In this document: piece after piece, positions 32,588-42,321 of the stretch | Layout: every line of letters begins with the position of its first letter | How positions within the stretch are numbered: the first letter of the stretch is position 1 | Origin: an uncultured Acetatifactor sp. | GTDB lineage: Bacteria; Bacillota; Clostridia; Lachnospirales; Lachnospiraceae | Direction of reading: 5' to 3' | Length of the DNA: 64,000 nucleotides | Assembly (NCBI GenBank): GCA_947586055.1 | Contig: CANPXL010000006.1 | Location: 52,668-116,667, forward strand | Program-made: the position numbers and the translations under genes | The notes under the pieces: model-generated | What the model was told of the DNA's origin: nothing | Seen by the model: only the letters and a program-made list of their open reading frames with translations | Database searches by the model: none

Positions 32588-33901
32588 ATGTGGGCTTATG
32601 AAAGTGTGTTTTATCAGATCTACCCGCTGGGCTTCTGCGGCGCGCCCTTTGAAAATGACGGGATCCTGGAGCACAGGATTCTGAAAGTGATGGACTGGAT
32701 CCCTCACATGAAGAAGCTGGGGATCAGCGCCGTCTATTTCTCTCCTTTGTTTGAGTCGGATACCCACGGCTACAATACAAGAGATTACAGAAAGCTGGAC
32801 GTCCGTCTGGGGACAAATGAAGATTTTAAACAGGTCTGCGCCGCGCTGCACGAGAACGGCATCCGGGTAGTGCTGGACGGTGTGTTCAATCATGCCGGCC
32901 GGGGTTTCGGGCCCTTTCAGGATGTGCTCAAAAACCGGGAGAGATCTCCATACATCGACTGGTTCGGCCGCATAGATTTCGGCGGCAACTCTCCTTATAA
33001 CGACGGGCTCTGGTACGAAGGCTGGGAGGGAAACTATGATCTGGTAAAGCTGAATTTACATAAGGAAGAAGTAGTCCGCTACCTTCTGGACAGCGTAAAG
33101 AGCTGGGTGGAGGCGTTCGACATCGACGGACTGCGGCTGGATGTGGCATACTGCCTGGACGAGGGATTTGTCCGCAGGCTGCGCGATTTTACCCAAAATC
33201 TGAAACCGGACTTTTTTCTGGTGGGAGAAATGCTCCACGGGGATTACAACAGGCTGATGAACGACCAGATGCTTCACTCCGCCACCAACTATGAATGCTA
33301 TAAAGGACTGTACAGCAGCTTCAACAGCATGAACCTGTTTGAGATCAACCATTCCCTGCTTCGCCAGTTCGGACCGGAAAACTGGACGCTGTACAAAGGA
33401 AAGCACATGTTATCTTTTGTGGACAACCATGATGTGACCCGAGTGGCCAGCATCCTTACCAACGAGAGGCATCTGCCGCTGATCTACGCGTTGATGTTCG
33501 GCATGCCCGGCATTCCCTGCGTCTATTACGGAAGCGAGTGGGGAGAGAAAGCGGAAAAGAATCAGGGGGATCCGGCCCTGCGTCCGGCGTTTGACAAACC
33601 GGTCTGGAACGACCTGACAGAGTGGATCAGCAGCCTTGCCAGGGCGAAGAGACAGTCGCAGGCCCTGAATTACGGCGGCTTCCGATCGGTGCTTCTGACC
33701 AACAGGCAGTGTATCTTTGAGAGAAAGACCGAAGAAGAGCGGGTGCTGGTAGCCATTAACGCGGACGGAGAAGACTTTACGGCCCATTTTGACGCGGGCT
33801 GCGGAACGGCCGTGGATCTGATCAGCGGAGAAAAGCATGACTTTGGCGGCGGATCGGTGCTGCCGGGTTACAGCGCCCGCTTTTGGAAGATGGAGCGGTA
33901 A
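32588..33901 (+). CDS. GH13 alpha-amylase-family glycoside hydrolase
   Basis: 437-residue cytoplasmic enzyme (no signal peptide) that would act on maltodextrins or other alpha-glucosides. Catalytic residues: Asp in GLRLDVAYCLD (about 184), Glu in FFLVGEML (about 212), Asp in SFVDNHDV (about 280). The barrel starts VFYQIYPLGFCG; GVFNHAGRGFGPF is the second conserved region. The start ATG is chosen by GTGAGG upstream; GTG 32573 is an alternative. The subfamily and substrate are not determined. Confidence 0.9.
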   Translation: MWAYESVFYQIYPLGFCGAPFENDGILEHRILKVMDWIPHMKKLGISAVYFSPLFESDTHGYNTRDYRKLDVRLGTNEDFKQVCAALHENGIRVVLDGVFNHAGRGFGPFQDVLKNRERSPYIDWFGRIDFGGNSPYNDGLWYEGWEGNYDLVKLNLHKEEVVRYLLDSVKSWVEAFDIDGLRLDVAYCLDEGFVRRLRDFTQNLKPDFFLVGEMLHGDYNRLMNDQMLHSATNYECYKGLYSSFNSMNLFEINHSLLRQFGPENWTLYKGKHMLSFVDNHDVTRVASILTNERHLPLIYALMFGMPGIPCVYYGSEWGEKAEKNQGDPALRPAFDKPVWNDLTEWISSLARAKRQSQALNYGGFRSVLLTNRQCIFERKTEEERVLVAINADGEDFTAHFDAGCGTAVDLISGEKHDFGGGSVLPGYSARFWKMER

Positions 33902-33915
33902 ACAAAAATTTGTTA

Positions 33916-33980
33916 TTGACACTGAATACTATACGCCGTATAATATGCAAAACAGGCAATATTATACGGCGTATAATATT
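33916..33980 (+). promoter_or_regulatory. Promoter with two PadR-type operators
   Basis: TTGACA (33916-33921), 17-nt spacer, TATAAT (33939-33944). Two palindromes flank or cover it: 33928-33944 (ACTATACGCCGTATAAT, one imperfect pair) over the -10, and a 23-bp perfect palindrome at 33958-33980 centred on ATTATACGGCGTATAAT. This is the shape expected for self-repression by the PadR protein just downstream. Confidence 0.85.
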
Positions 33981-34004
33981 ATGCGAACAGGAGGAGCTGG
34001 CAAG

Positions 34005-34376
34005 ATGATATTTAATGCGGGAGCCGCCCTGCTGGATGCCATTGTGCTTGCCGTTGTGTCGAAGGAGCCGGAAGGCACATACGGCTATAAGATCACGCAG
34101 GAGGTCCGTCAGGTCATTGAACTGTCGGAATCCACGCTGTATCCGGTGCTGCGCAGGCTTCAGAAGGAGGAATGTCTCGAGGTATACGATATGGAATGCG
34201 CAGGCAGGAACCGCCGGTATTACAAGGTGACAAGCAGAGGCTGGGCACAGCTTAAGCTGTACGAGAGCGAATGGCGGCAGTATGCGGAAAGGATCACCGG
34301 GCTATTTGAGGGCAGGTTCGATCTGTCTTCCGGAACCAACACAGGAAAGGATGGCACAGAGTGCGGGAAAAAGTGA
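34005..34376 (+). CDS. PadR family transcriptional regulator
   Basis: 123-residue winged-helix repressor. It has the family features AIVLAVVSKEPEGTYGYKITQEV and ESTLYPVLRRLQKEECL, with the wing after it and a C-terminal dimer helix. Starts behind GGAGGAG; the stop is 1 nt before the next start. It heads a three-gene module with DUF1700 and DUF4097 proteins and sits behind two operator-like palindromes, so it probably represses its own operon. Ligand unknown. Confidence 0.92.
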   Translation: MIFNAGAALLDAIVLAVVSKEPEGTYGYKITQEVRQVIELSESTLYPVLRRLQKEECLEVYDMECAGRNRRYYKVTSRGWAQLKLYESEWRQYAERITGLFEGRFDLSSGTNTGKDGTECGKK

Positions 34377-34377
34377 A

Positions 34378-35082
34378 ATGAACAGAACAGAATTTATCGG
34401 GCAGCTGGAGCGGCTGCTTGGGAATGTGTCTCCCGCAGAGCGGAAAGAGGCACTGCAGTATTACAATGATTATTTTGACGACGCGGGAGCGGAAAATGAA
34501 AGGGAAGTCATCGAAGCGCTGGGCAGTCCGGAGACAGTGGCGGAAAATATCAGGCGCTCTCTGCAGGAACAGGACGGCGGGAACGCGGACGGCAGGATGT
34601 CCGACCGGGCGCTGGTGGAATACGGGAAGGCGCGGAAGGAAAGGCAGGATGCGCCGGATGAGAGACAAAAGACGATGGAAGCCGGCCCGGCAGAGGGGAA
34701 AAAAGGCTCCGGTAAAAAAGAGATGCCTGTCTGGGGGATCCTTCTTCTCATCCTTCTCTTTGTCTGTGCTTCGCCGGTGCTTCTGGGTCTGGCGCTGGGG
34801 CTGTTCGGCGTATTTCTGGGGGTTGCGGCGGCGTGGTTTGCCATTGTCATAAGCTTCGGCGCAGTGGCGGCCGCTCTGATACTGGTGATGTTCGTCCTTC
34901 TGGCGGTGGGCGCCGTATGCATCCCGGCGGACGCGCTGGCGGGGGCCGGCGTCGTCGGGGCGGGCATGATCTGCGGCGGAATCGGCATTCTGTTCCTGAT
35001 ATTGACCGTCTTCCTCAGCGGGGTGGCCACGCCGGCTGTCTGCAGAGGAATCGCAGGTCTGTTCCGCAAAAAGGCGCATTAG
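34378..35082 (+). CDS. DUF1700 family membrane protein
   Basis: 234 residues: an N-terminal helical domain with MNRTEFIGQLERLLG and YYNDYFDDAG, the signature of DUF1700, a charged linker, and four to five hydrophobic helices in the C-terminal half. It belongs to the conserved PadR-DUF1700-DUF4097 triad found in Firmicutes, whose role is in envelope stress or membrane homeostasis but unproven. Translation is coupled to padR. Confidence 0.85.
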   Translation: MNRTEFIGQLERLLGNVSPAERKEALQYYNDYFDDAGAENEREVIEALGSPETVAENIRRSLQEQDGGNADGRMSDRALVEYGKARKERQDAPDERQKTMEAGPAEGKKGSGKKEMPVWGILLLILLFVCASPVLLGLALGLFGVFLGVAAAWFAIVISFGAVAAALILVMFVLLAVGAVCIPADALAGAGVVGAGMICGGIGILFLILTVFLSGVATPAVCRGIAGLFRKKAH

Positions 35083-35102
35083 AGAAGGGGGGGAAAGCAT
35101 TT

Positions 35103-36056
35103 ATGAAGAAATTTTTGAAGGTCTGTGCGATTCTGGCGGTGATTTTGCTGCTTTTTGGAGCGGCGCTGGCCGTTATGGCAAGTACCGTCGGAGGGAGAGA
35201 AAGGATCTCCGAGGCGGTGGAACGCGTAACCGGCGGCAGACTGCATCTTGATCTGGGCGATCGGGGAATACCTTTGGGAATTTACTGGAAGGAAGACTGG
35301 AAGTATGAGCTGGATGCGTCGAACATCTACGATGAGGACTATCCTTTGATGGAAGGGGATACGACCGTTGCCATCCCTGACAAAGACGTGAAGAAGCTGC
35401 AAATCGAGATAGGGGGCTATTCTTTCCGGACGGCGCCGTCTGCGGACGGAGCGTTTTCTCTGACGGCGGAGGATGTGAAGCGGTTTCAGTGCTATGTGTC
35501 GGAGGGCGTTCTCTTTTTAAAAGCGGTCAATTCCGATGTACCGGGGTTGACGTTCGGAAAAAGCGAGGGTGGTCTGACCCTCTACATTCCGGAGGGACAG
35601 TATTTTGAACAGGTGGATATAGAACTCGGCGCCGGACAGATCCAGGCGGACCATCTGAAGGCTGGTGAGGTAAATCTGGAGGTGGGCGCCGGACAGATCA
35701 CGGCCGGGGAACTGGCCGCCGACAGGCTGGAGATCAGCGTGGGAGCGGGGCAGGCCAAACTTCCGGAGATGAACGTGGGCGCTTTCCGCGCGGAGATTGG
35801 TATGGGAGAACTGGTGGGGAGCGGCTCTCTCCGGGAGGACGCGGATCTGGTATGTTCCATGGGAAATCTGAAGCTGACCCTTGCCGGCAGCCGTCAGGAC
35901 TTTAATTACGAGCTGAACGTGTCTGCCGGCAATCTGGATCTGGGAGAACAGGACTTTGACGGAATGGCAGTGAAACAGACCATCCGGAACGACGCACCCA
36001 GGGACATGCGGATTGATTGTTCCATGGGCAATGTTACGATCCGGTTTCAGGAATAA
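35103..36056 (+). CDS. DUF4097-family surface protein
   Basis: 317 residues with an N-terminal membrane helix (about 5-25) and an external right-handed beta-rich region. The repeated VDIELGAGQIQA / VNLEVGAGQITA / LEISVGAGQAKL elements are the DUF4097 (Toast_rack-like) repeat. It lies 20 nt after the DUF1700 gene, behind GAAGGGGGG, and completes the PadR triad. Confidence 0.85.
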   Translation: MKKFLKVCAILAVILLLFGAALAVMASTVGGRERISEAVERVTGGRLHLDLGDRGIPLGIYWKEDWKYELDASNIYDEDYPLMEGDTTVAIPDKDVKKLQIEIGGYSFRTAPSADGAFSLTAEDVKRFQCYVSEGVLFLKAVNSDVPGLTFGKSEGGLTLYIPEGQYFEQVDIELGAGQIQADHLKAGEVNLEVGAGQITAGELAADRLEISVGAGQAKLPEMNVGAFRAEIGMGELVGSGSLREDADLVCSMGNLKLTLAGSRQDFNYELNVSAGNLDLGEQDFDGMAVKQTIRNDAPRDMRIDCSMGNVTIRFQE

Positions 36057-36074
36057 ACAACAGGTGTTGTTTAT
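36053..36074 (+). terminator. Shared hairpin at two convergent stops
   Basis: A perfect 10-bp stem ATAAACAACA-GG-TGTTGTTTAT covers the stop of the DUF4097 gene and the stop of the convergent ECF gene. A bidirectional terminator is possible, though there is no long T-run. Confidence 0.55.
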
Positions 36075-36982
36075 ACATCTTCCGGAAACAGTCCGGCTTT
36101 CCGCAGGGCGGGGCGCAGCGCCAGATAAAACACCGTGGAAGCGATCACGGCGACCACGGCGTTGACCGCTGTGGTCACAGCCGCCAGCTTTGCCAGCGCG
36201 GAGGCGATGTCCTGCGGGACGCCCAGCAGATACGTCTTATAGAAATATCCCACGATGGGGTCCGCGATTACGTTGAACACCATGCCGCAGGCGCTGGCCG
36301 CGATGGTCGCGCCGGTCACATACTTCGCGGAGTGGCTGCGGCTGAGCTTTAACAGTCTGTGCGCCACAAGTCCCACGATCAGGCCGATCAGCAGCTTGAG
36401 CAGAAAGGTTTTCGGGGCGCTGGTCACATAGGAGGTAGTCAGGTCGCCGATGGTCATGCCGACGGCGCCTGCAAGGCCGCCCCAGTAACCGCCCAGCAGA
36501 AGGGCCGCCAGCACACAGAAAACATTTCCGAAATGAAAGGCGGTTTTTTCCGTGCCCACCGGAATATCAATCTTGAAAAAGGCGAATCCAATATAGCATA
36601 ACGCCGCCAGAAGTCCCGCCATGGCAAGCTGCCGGACGGTGCGGGGCCGGGACGCCGGGACGCCGAAGACGGCGTTGCAGATTCCCTTTCCTGTCAGGAG
36701 AAGCGCAAAAAACACAAGGGTCAGGCAGTAAGAATAAGGGCGTTCCTGATGAAGCTTTTGGTCGGACAGTTCGGCCGACCGGGCGTTTAAGGCGTCAAGA
36801 TCCCCCTCGGCGTTTCCTTCCTGCACGGCGTCTATCTGCGCCGTGAGTTCCTTCAGCTCTTCTCCGGTTTTCACGGAGTCGCGGTAGCTGGTGTTATGGG
36901 TGATCACCGCCAGGATGATGCCCGCCGTAAGAAGCAGCGCGCCTGCGATCAGCAGACCGTATTTCTTTTCTCTTTTTTCCAT
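36071..36982 (-). CDS. ECF transporter S-component
   Basis: 303-residue membrane protein with about seven helices. An extended N-terminal part (two helices and a soluble coiled region) precedes the S-component core, which has FKIDIPVGTEKTAFHFGNVFC and LLLGGYWGGLAGAVGMTIGDL-type sequence (the AxxxA and substrate-loop pattern of ECF S proteins). It should dock on the shared EcfA1-EcfA2-EcfT module at 2210-4767 and import a vitamin or similar compound; which one is not clear. The start ATG at 36982 is preceded by GAGGAGA. Confidence 0.8.
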   Translation of the reverse strand: MEKREKKYGLLIAGALLLTAGIILAVITHNTSYRDSVKTGEELKELTAQIDAVQEGNAEGDLDALNARSAELSDQKLHQERPYSYCLTLVFFALLLTGKGICNAVFGVPASRPRTVRQLAMAGLLAALCYIGFAFFKIDIPVGTEKTAFHFGNVFCVLAALLLGGYWGGLAGAVGMTIGDLTTSYVTSAPKTFLLKLLIGLIVGLVAHRLLKLSRSHSAKYVTGATIAASACGMVFNVIADPIVGYFYKTYLLGVPQDIASALAKLAAVTTAVNAVVAVIASTVFYLALRPALRKAGLFPEDV

Positions 36983-37359
36983 AACTGTCTCCTCTTTTCT
37001 CTTTTCCGCCGCGTCCGGCGGCGGTTCCTTTCTTTTTTCTCCCGCGTTCCGCACCGCAGACAATGGCCGGGTGTGCGGTGCCTGTATTGCGGCTTCCGCG
37101 CATTGACGGGCCGTTTTTGCGGGAAGCGGGTATGACTGCTCCGGCCGGATGTCAGAGACAGTGTAGCGCGAAACTGGTTCGATTAAAAGAGCCAGAACAG
37201 AACTTTTTCACCATGCCAGTTGCGCCGCCAGACCGGGGGATAAAAATAGCAAAATATGCGCAGGAGTTGACAAGGTTTAAGGAGCCATCCGGGCGGAAAA
37301 TATTGTAAACTATAGAAAATGGACATCGTATGCCCAAAAGGGCGGAAACGGAGGAAAAT
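36983..37359. other. Divergent intergenic region, leader of ECF S gene
   Basis: 377 nt without a gene. On the minus strand it carries an 8-bp perfect stem (37051-37058 with 37074-37081, GCACCGCA/TGCGGTGC) that lies in the leader of the S-component gene, where riboswitches are common. I could not match it to a known riboswitch. No consensus promoter is obvious on either strand. Confidence 0.5.
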
Positions 37360-39057
37360 ATGGCAGGACCCAAGGCTCCGAAAGATCCGGAGAAAAAGCG
37401 GAAAAGTTTCTACATTATGAGAAATAAAGAGGTTGCGGGTTCGCCCCAGCCGGACGGAAGAGGGCTTCAGACGATTTATCTGGACGATTCCCGGATGGTA
37501 AGTTTTGCGCGGATCACAGGTTCGATCACGGACGAAGAGATTCTGGGACTGCTTCCCACCGCGGAAGGCTTCCGGCGTCTTGTGTACTCCATAGGCGTGA
37601 CGGCGGAGACCGATACGCCCGGAGAAGACGTGGAATTTGCCATGCAGATGTACGGGAAGCGGGATCCGTACCGGTCCGGAACCACGTTCTGCGCAACGGT
37701 TCCCGCGGACGGCAGGGAGAAGGTCATCCGGCTGGACGAGGTGGAATGGTCCGACGACGACAGGGTGCCGGGACAGATCCGCTTTTTGTTTCAGAAGGCC
37801 GGCGAGCTGGCCAGAGTTTCCGTGCGGCTGTATCTGCAAGACGGTTTCGATGCGCCGGAGCCGGAAGAGGAAGGCGAGATCGATCTGGAATGCCCGGAAT
37901 ATAAGCGGATGCTGGAAAAATCCCTGATGCAGACGGGAAACACGCTGCGGCTGAAGAGAGCGATCGAGCGGGCGAAAAAGGGCGAGGACGTGACCGTGGC
38001 CTTTATTGGCGGATCCATCACCCAGGGGGCGGGCGCCATCCCCATCCACACCCAGTGTTACGCCTACAAGGCGTTTCAGGGCTTCTGCAGTCTGGCAGGC
38101 AGGGGAACGGAGGAAAACATTCATTATATAAAAGCCGGCGTGGGCGGAACTTCCTCGGAGTTTGGCGTGGTGCGCTATGAGCGGGACGTCTGCGGCGGGG
38201 GAAAAGAAAAGCCGGATGTGGTCGTGGTGGAATTTGCTGTGAACGACGAGGGAGACGAGACCAAGGGTGAGTGCTATGACAGCCTGATCAACAAGATCTG
38301 GTATTCGGAAAGCCGGCCCGCCGTGGTGCTTCTGTTCGCCGTGTTCACGGATGACTGGAACCTTCAGGACCGGCTGGGGAAGGCGGGGTACGCTTACCAT
38401 CTTCCCATGGTCAGCGTGAAGGACTGCGTGGTGGAGCAGTTCTACAAAAAGCCCGGACAGGGCAGGGTTTTCAGCAAGGCCCAGTTCTTTTACGACGTAT
38501 ATCATCCCAGCAACCTCGGCCATACCGTGATGGCGGACTGCCTTGTACAGCTGTTTCGGACGGTGGACGGCATGCCGGGGGATGTGACGGAGCCGGACCT
38601 TCGCGGGATCGAAGCGCCCTTTGGAAGGGAGTTCGCGGACGTAAAGCTTCTGGACCGGAAGAATGTGCCGGAAGGGGTAAGGATCGACTGCGGCGATTTC
38701 TCCGGGACGGACACGGAGCTGCAGGCGGTGGAACGGAATCTGGATCTGAAACAGACGCCCCAGTTTCCGGACAACTGGAAGCACGAAGGAGGCGGCAGGC
38801 CGTTTGTCATGGACATTGTCTGCAGCGCGCTGATGATCGTGGAAAAGGATTCCGCGGATCCGAAGACCGGCGTGGCGGATATCTTTGTGGACGGAGAGAA
38901 GGTGCGCAGCATCAATCCCCGGGAGGTGGGATGGAACCACTGCAATTCCCTGATCTGCCTGCGCGGCGCGGAAAAGAAAGAGCATCGTCTGGAGGTCAGA
39001 ATGCAGCCGGGCGACGAGGAAAAGCAGTTTACCATACTCGGCTTCGGGTACGTATAA
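37360..39057 (+). CDS. SGNH/GDSL-type esterase, probably carbohydrate esterase
   Basis: 565 residues: an N-terminal beta-rich domain (about 1-190), the SGNH hydrolase domain with GGSIT (about 216, nucleophile Ser), GVGGTSS, VEFAVNDEG (Asn block) and DVYHPSNLGH (Asp/His of the triad), then a C-terminal beta domain. No signal peptide. Together with GH115 next to it, it probably removes acetyl groups from xylan-derived oligosaccharides inside the cell. GGAGG precedes ATG 37360; an upstream in-frame ATG at 37330 is weaker. Confidence 0.85.
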   Translation: MAGPKAPKDPEKKRKSFYIMRNKEVAGSPQPDGRGLQTIYLDDSRMVSFARITGSITDEEILGLLPTAEGFRRLVYSIGVTAETDTPGEDVEFAMQMYGKRDPYRSGTTFCATVPADGREKVIRLDEVEWSDDDRVPGQIRFLFQKAGELARVSVRLYLQDGFDAPEPEEEGEIDLECPEYKRMLEKSLMQTGNTLRLKRAIERAKKGEDVTVAFIGGSITQGAGAIPIHTQCYAYKAFQGFCSLAGRGTEENIHYIKAGVGGTSSEFGVVRYERDVCGGGKEKPDVVVVEFAVNDEGDETKGECYDSLINKIWYSESRPAVVLLFAVFTDDWNLQDRLGKAGYAYHLPMVSVKDCVVEQFYKKPGQGRVFSKAQFFYDVYHPSNLGHTVMADCLVQLFRTVDGMPGDVTEPDLRGIEAPFGREFADVKLLDRKNVPEGVRIDCGDFSGTDTELQAVERNLDLKQTPQFPDNWKHEGGGRPFVMDIVCSALMIVEKDSADPKTGVADIFVDGEKVRSINPREVGWNHCNSLICLRGAEKKEHRLEVRMQPGDEEKQFTILGFGYV

Positions 39058-39135
39058 GGAATACGTTCCGGGGCGGTATGTGGAAGGACGAAAACCGAAT
39101 ACGGAGGCTGCGGGAGTGCAGCGGAAAGGGGTGTT

Positions 39136-42027
39136 ATGGAGCTTAAGCTTGTGGAGGGCGGCGAAGGACTGCCCATACTTGTTGAGAGCACGGCCTTTGA
39201 GGGCGTAAGACTTATCGCGGATGCGGTTGCGGAGGATATCTGTCTGGTGACGGACCGGAAACCGGAGATCGTGACGGGAAAATGCCTTGAGGACGGCGCG
39301 GATAGGCCGGCGGAGGGCGTGATCTTCTGTGCCACGCTGGGGAAAAGCCCTCTGTTGGAGAGACTGGAAGCGGAGGGAAAGTTTTCCGCGGCGGAGCTGT
39401 CGGGAAAGCGGGAGGTATTTCGGATCGCGCTGGTGGAACAGCCTTTTCCCGGCGTGAAGGGAGCGCTTGTCATCTGCGGAAGCGATAAGAGGGGAACTAT
39501 CTACGGTATGTTTACGCTGTCCGAGTATCTGGGGGTGACGCCCCTGGTCTACTGGGGAGACGCGGCGCCCGCAAAAGCAGCGCAGCCCGTTATCAAAGAG
39601 GACATTCAGACGACGTCAAAGGAGCCCAGCGTCCGGTACCGTGGATTCTTTATCAACGACGAGTGGCCCTGCTTCGGCAACTGGGTCAACGATCATTTCG
39701 GGGGCTTCAACGCCGACGCATACCGCCATGTATTTGAATTTCTCCTGCGGATGAAGGGAAATTATCTCTGGCCCGCCATGTGGTCGGCTTCCTTCCCTCT
39801 GGACGGTCCCGGCAGCAGGAATGAAGAGCTGGCGGACATCTACGGCGTCGTCATGGGTTATTCCCACCATGAGCCCTGTCTCCGCGCCAGCGAGGAGTGG
39901 GACAAGGTCCGGGGCGAAGGGACGCGCTACGGGAATGAATGGAATTTCTATACCAACGAACAGGGGCTTTTGAACTATTGGGAGGACAGCCTGAAGCGGA
40001 GCGGAAAATATGAGAACATCATCACCATCGGCATGCGGGGGGAGCGGGATACCTCCATGCTGGGAGAAAACGCAACGGTACAGGAGAATGTGGAGCTTCT
40101 GAAGGATATTATCCGAAAACAGCGGGAGCTGATCCGGAAGTATGTCAATCCGGATCTTTCCAGGGTGCCCCAGATGCTCGCCCTCTATAAGGAAGTGGAA
40201 GCTTACTTTTACGGGGACGAAAATACGCCGGGACTCAAGGACTGGGAAGAGCTGGACGGCGTGATCTGTATGCTATGCGAGGACAATTTCGGCCATATGA
40301 GAACATTGCCGGAAGTCTCCTGGCGCAACCGGCCCGGCGGATTCGGCATGTACTATCATTTCGACTATCACGGCGGCCCCGTTTCCTATGAATGGGTGGA
40401 TTCCACCCCTCTGTCAAAGACATGGGAACAGATGTGCACGGCGTATGAGTACGGCGTCCGGGATCTGTGGATCGTGAACGTGGGGGATCTGAAATTTCAC
40501 GAGGTGCCTCTGACTTATTTCATGGCGCTTGCCTACGACTACGAAAAATGGGGAATCTCCAACCCGGAGAGCTATCGGGAGTTTACCGCGCTCTGGGCGT
40601 CGAAGTGCTTTCCGCTGGCGGATGCCGGACTTCAGGAAAAGATTGCAAGGGTGTTTACGGAGTACATAGACATCAACCATCTCCGCCGGCCGGAATCGCT
40701 GAATGCAGACATTTATCATCCCTGCCATTATCAGGAGGCGGACCGGATGCTGAAGCGGGCGGAGGATGTGGAGAAGCTGTCCGAAGAAGTGTACGGGAAA
40801 CTGCCGGCGGAAGAAAAGGGCGCCTGGTACAGTATGGTGCATTTTTCCGCAACGGCCAGCATGAACCTGCTGAAGATGCATCTGATCGCGGCAAAAAACC
40901 GCCGTTATGCGCTTCAGGGGCGGTCGGTGGCAAACCAGCTGATCTTTCAGGGACAGAATACCATCATCAGGGACAGAGAGCTGGCGGAGGAATTCGGCAG
41001 ATTTAAAGGCGGAAAATGGGACGGCATGCAGCTTGCGGCGCACATCGGGTTTACGCGCTGGAACGAGGACGGATGCAGATATCCTTATGTCTGTCTGATG
41101 GAACCCGTACAGAAGCCGAGGATGAGCGTCTCCAGGGCAGACAGCGAAGAGGTTTTTGTCAAGAGCTACGGCGGGCCTTCCGTGATCAGAGTCCCCGATT
41201 TCCAGTGGGCGGGCTGCGACAGGGTCGATATTGAGGTGGCAAACGACGGCGTGGGATTCTTCCGGTTCCGGGTAAGGCCGGAAAGCGGGCAGATGCCGGA
41301 GTGGCTGGAGGTCTGTCCTGAATCGGGGGAGGTGGAAACGCTGCAGACGGTGAAGCTTCGATGCCTGCGGGAGAAACTGCCGGAGAAGCCGCAGCAGGCG
41401 AGACTTCTGATCGACGACGGGGAGACCTGCGTGGCGGTGGAGGTCACGGCCTCCGCGCCGGAGCGAGGGGATCTGCCTGCGGGAACCTTCCTGCCGGCAA
41501 ACGGCGTTACGGTTATGGACGCCGATCATTATGCGGCGAAAAAGGACACCGGCCGGGGGGCGTATCAGGTGATAAAGGGTTACGGGCGTTACGGCGTCGG
41601 CGTGAAGGTATCTCCCTGCACCGCAGACTTTACGGAGAAGGAAGAACGGCCGGAGCTGACATACCGGTTCCTGATCCCGCAGACGGGAGACTATCGGGTA
41701 GAGCTTCTTGCCGCGCCCACCAATTCGCCGGTGAACGGGCGTGCCATGCGGCTGACCATTGGCGATGGACGGACGGGAATGCAAACGCTGACGCTGGTGG
41801 ACGAACAGTTCAGGGCCGGGGAAAACAGGGACGCGGAATGGTGTCAGGGCGTTCTTGACCAGATCCGGACGGTTTCCGCGGTCATGCACTTTGAAGAGGG
41901 CGTCCGGCAGCTTACCGTGGGAGCGCTGGAAGCGGGAGTCGTGCTGGAGCGGATCCGGATCTATCCGGCGGACATGACGCTTCCCAAATCCTATCTGGGA
42001 CCGCAGGAGAGTATGCGGATCGGCTGA
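39136..42027 (+). CDS. GH115 family glycoside hydrolase (alpha-glucuronidase)
   Basis: 963 residues matching GH115, enzymes that release 4-O-methyl-glucuronic acid from xylan side chains. Visible blocks: ICGSDKRGTIYGMFTLSEYLG, VRYRGFFINDEWPCFGNWVNDHFGG, LLRMKGNYLWPAMW, and MRGERDTSMLG. The length agrees with the usual N-terminal, barrel and C-terminal parts. No signal peptide, so it works on imported oligosaccharides. Operon partner of the SGNH esterase (79-nt gap) and functionally linked to the GH3 enzyme at 44223. Confidence 0.92.
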   Translation: MELKLVEGGEGLPILVESTAFEGVRLIADAVAEDICLVTDRKPEIVTGKCLEDGADRPAEGVIFCATLGKSPLLERLEAEGKFSAAELSGKREVFRIALVEQPFPGVKGALVICGSDKRGTIYGMFTLSEYLGVTPLVYWGDAAPAKAAQPVIKEDIQTTSKEPSVRYRGFFINDEWPCFGNWVNDHFGGFNADAYRHVFEFLLRMKGNYLWPAMWSASFPLDGPGSRNEELADIYGVVMGYSHHEPCLRASEEWDKVRGEGTRYGNEWNFYTNEQGLLNYWEDSLKRSGKYENIITIGMRGERDTSMLGENATVQENVELLKDIIRKQRELIRKYVNPDLSRVPQMLALYKEVEAYFYGDENTPGLKDWEELDGVICMLCEDNFGHMRTLPEVSWRNRPGGFGMYYHFDYHGGPVSYEWVDSTPLSKTWEQMCTAYEYGVRDLWIVNVGDLKFHEVPLTYFMALAYDYEKWGISNPESYREFTALWASKCFPLADAGLQEKIARVFTEYIDINHLRRPESLNADIYHPCHYQEADRMLKRAEDVEKLSEEVYGKLPAEEKGAWYSMVHFSATASMNLLKMHLIAAKNRRYALQGRSVANQLIFQGQNTIIRDRELAEEFGRFKGGKWDGMQLAAHIGFTRWNEDGCRYPYVCLMEPVQKPRMSVSRADSEEVFVKSYGGPSVIRVPDFQWAGCDRVDIEVANDGVGFFRFRVRPESGQMPEWLEVCPESGEVETLQTVKLRCLREKLPEKPQQARLLIDDGETCVAVEVTASAPERGDLPAGTFLPANGVTVMDADHYAAKKDTGRGAYQVIKGYGRYGVGVKVSPCTADFTEKEERPELTYRFLIPQTGDYRVELLAAPTNSPVNGRAMRLTIGDGRTGMQTLTLVDEQFRAGENRDAEWCQGVLDQIRTVSAVMHFEEGVRQLTVGALEAGVVLERIRIYPADMTLPKSYLGPQESMRIG

Positions 42028-42035
42028 AAAATTGA

Positions 42036-42064
42036 TTGCAAAAGCGGCGGAACCATCATAAAAT
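42036..42064 (+). promoter_or_regulatory. Promoter of the DUF6044-like gene
   Basis: TTGCAA (42036-42041), 17-nt spacer, TAAAAT (42059-42064). A transcript from it would have a long leader of about 250 nt before 42322; no gene is visible in that stretch. Confidence 0.6.
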
Positions 42065-42321
42065 ATGTTAGAGAAGTGCGGGCAGGCAAAGTGCAATGAA
42101 TATGGGCAGGCGGCCGGTGGAGACGTTTGCCGTTGGAATTTTGTTTCAGGATGGCCTCCTTTGTTTTTTGAAGGCATGATTGTGCCGACGCCGGCACCGA
42201 TCGGAGAATATAAGGGATAAAATGAATTTACAGGAGGTTGGCATAGGGGAGATTTTGCCGTCACTGTGAGTGCCCGGTTTGCGGCGTTTCACGGATTCAC
42301 GGTGGTGTCTTGGAGGAGAAA

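Noticed and set aside
37183..38985. 600-codon minus-strand open frame
   Set aside because: Antisense to the SGNH gene, no recognisable motifs.
40414..42264. 616-codon open frame opposite GH115
   Set aside because: Antisense shadow; no domain recognised.
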